A DNA stretch of 5,941 nt from Bacteroidales bacterium (GTDB lineage Bacteria; Bacteroidota; Bacteroidia; Bacteroidales; UBA7960): positions 1 to 5,941 of the forward strand of contig PWIY01000270.1 in the NCBI GenBank assembly GCA_003560215.1, in the 5' to 3' direction. The number at the start of each line of letters is the position of its first letter. The first letter of the stretch is position 1. Positions 5,059-5,941 of the stretch are shown here, in pieces. The translations under genes and the position numbers were made by a program. The notes beneath the pieces are model-generated. The model saw nothing but the letters and a program-made list of their open reading frames with translations, was not told the origin of the DNA and did no database searches.

Positions 5059-5941
5059 TTAAGACAATTTGATGGCATCGAATTTACAGCGGGTATAACA
5101 AATACCACATTGAATGCAGGTTTCCTGATCAATATGATGCACCTGCTTCCTTTCGCCTTCAATGGCATCCACCGGGCAACCTTTGGCGCAAACGGTACAC
5201 CCGGTGCATTTTTCATCAATCACTGTATATGTGAGTAGCTTTTTGCAGCTGAGAGCGGGGCACTTTCCGTCCCTGATGTGGGCCTCATATTCATCCCGGT
5301 AGTATTTAATGGTGGTGAGGACAGGGTTGGGTGCTGTTTGGCCCAGCCCGCATAAAGAACTGTCCTTGATGGTTTCGGCCAGGTGCTCCAGCATTTCAAT
5401 GTCGCCTTCGCGTCCTTCTCCTTCCGTGATCCGGGTGAGAATCTCCAGCATTCTTTTGGTTCCCAGCCGGCAAAAAGTACATTTCCCACAGGATTCTTTC
5501 TGGGTAAAATCAAGGAAGAATTTCGCAATGTCTACCACACAGGTTGTTTCGTCCATTACCACCATCCCGCCTGAACCCATAATGGCCCCAGTGGCATTGA
5601 CCGAGTCGTAATCTACCCGGGTGTGTGAGAGGTGTTCCGGAATGCATCCGCCGGAAGGCCCGCCCAGCTGTACCGCTTTGAACTGCTTGTCTCCGGTAAT
5701 TCCGCCGCCCAGCTTGTAAATGATGTCTTTGATGGTAATGCCCATCGGAACTTCCACCAGCCCCCCGTGACGAATCTTGCCTGTGAGGGCAAACACCTTG
5801 GTTCCTTTGCTTTTTTCGGTTCCGTATTGCGCATATGCCTGGGGACCATGGTGAATGATCCAGGGTATGTTGATGAATGTTTCAACGTTGTTGATGTTGG
5901 TCGGATGTTTCCATAATCCTGCCTCAGCAGGGAATGGCGGA
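5059..5941 (-). CDS. NuoF/HndC/HydB-like NADH-binding flavoprotein subunit (N-terminus outside window)
   Basis: Partial gene: 293 C-terminal residues are visible, and the frame stays open through base 5941. The upstream part contains PTNINNVET, a NuoF signature, so the GTG at 5794-5796 is internal rather than a start. Further motifs are the SLBB-like segment beginning TGKIRHGGLVEVP, GGPSGG, and the N3-type [4Fe-4S] site with ESCGKCTFCR plus the later SLCGLG Cys. Then come a CPALSC cysteine pair typical of the HndC/HydB branch and a C-terminal ferredoxin domain with two CxxCxxCxxxC motifs (codons at about 5208-5086). Complex I NuoF lacks this ferredoxin tail, which is typical of NADP-reducing or bifurcating hydrogenases and NAD-linked formate dehydrogenases. 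Role: FMN-based NAD(H) oxidoreduction feeding the Fe-S chain of the downstream fusion protein. A NuoE/HydC-like [2Fe-2S] subunit is expected beyond the right edge. Confidence 0.93.
   Translation of the reverse strand, partial: PPFPAEAGLWKHPTNINNVETFINIPWIIHHGPQAYAQYGTEKSKGTKVFALTGKIRHGGLVEVPMGITIKDIIYKLGGGITGDKQFKAVQLGGPSGGCIPEHLSHTRVDYDSVNATGAIMGSGGMVVMDETTCVVDIAKFFLDFTQKESCGKCTFCRLGTKRMLEILTRITEGEGREGDIEMLEHLAETIKDSSLCGLGQTAPNPVLTTIKYYRDEYEAHIRDGKCPALSCKKLLTYTVIDEKCTGCTVCAKGCPVDAIEGERKQVHHIDQETCIQCGICYTRCKFDAIKLS

Noticed and set aside
5794..5796. GTG as the start codon of the NuoF-like gene
   Set aside because: In-frame sequence upstream encodes conserved NuoF residues, including PTNINNVET, through to the window end. 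The GTG is the internal Val of the KGTKVFALTG segment.
5613..5885. Minus-strand 90-codon frame overlapping the NuoF-like gene
   Set aside because: It is out of frame with the NuoF-like coding sequence, whose conserved motifs run continuously through this stretch to the window edge.

Overview
The window reads as chromosomal DNA of a strictly anaerobic or microaerophilic bacterium with moderate G+C. The Fe-S-rich, FMN/FAD-based redox genes fit an anaerobe. The lack of an obvious Shine-Dalgarno sequence before the large redox gene, and the style of the Hsp20 and of the fused flavoprotein, would fit Bacteroidota (a Marinilabiliales-like lineage). That placement is an impression from sequence style, not a demonstrated assignment.

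Layout. Positions 1-281 are non-coding as far as can be seen. They hold two near-identical 16-bp elements, 41 bp apart, then a sigma-54-like -24/-12 sequence and a strong Shine-Dalgarno. These lead into a plus-strand small heat-shock protein gene (282-719). A perfect-stem hairpin flanked by A and T tracts (735-779) separates it from the convergent minus-strand genes. It is followed by four copies of a 17-bp tandem repeat (780-852).

All of 866-5941 is one minus-strand operon, read from right to left: (i) a NuoF/HndC/HydB-like NADH-binding flavoprotein with a C-terminal 2x[4Fe-4S] ferredoxin domain, whose N-terminus lies outside the window; (ii) a 1240-residue fusion of a NuoG-type [2Fe-2S] domain, a GltD/NfnB-type FAD/NAD(P) oxidoreductase, a chain of [4Fe-4S] modules and a degenerate molybdopterin-oxidoreductase (FdhA/NuoG-like) module; (iii) a small ferritin-like diiron protein whose start codon overlaps the end of (ii) by 14 bp.

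How the genes may work together. The large protein would probably be auto-annotated as a formate dehydrogenase alpha subunit or molybdopterin oxidoreductase. However, it has neither the catalytic Cys/Sec nor the usual Lys of formate dehydrogenases, and it lacks the C-terminal molybdopterin dinucleotide-binding domain. Pairing it with a NuoF-like subunit gives one NAD(H)/FMN site, one probable NADP(H)/FAD site and a long Fe-S wire. The best inference is an electron-bifurcating or confurcating transhydrogenase or related NAD(P)H:ferredoxin enzyme, comparable in logic to Nfn and to Sporomusa-type Nfn (Stn), with a vestigial formate-dehydrogenase-like module. The diiron protein may protect this oxygen-sensitive complex or use its electrons for peroxide or oxygen reduction.
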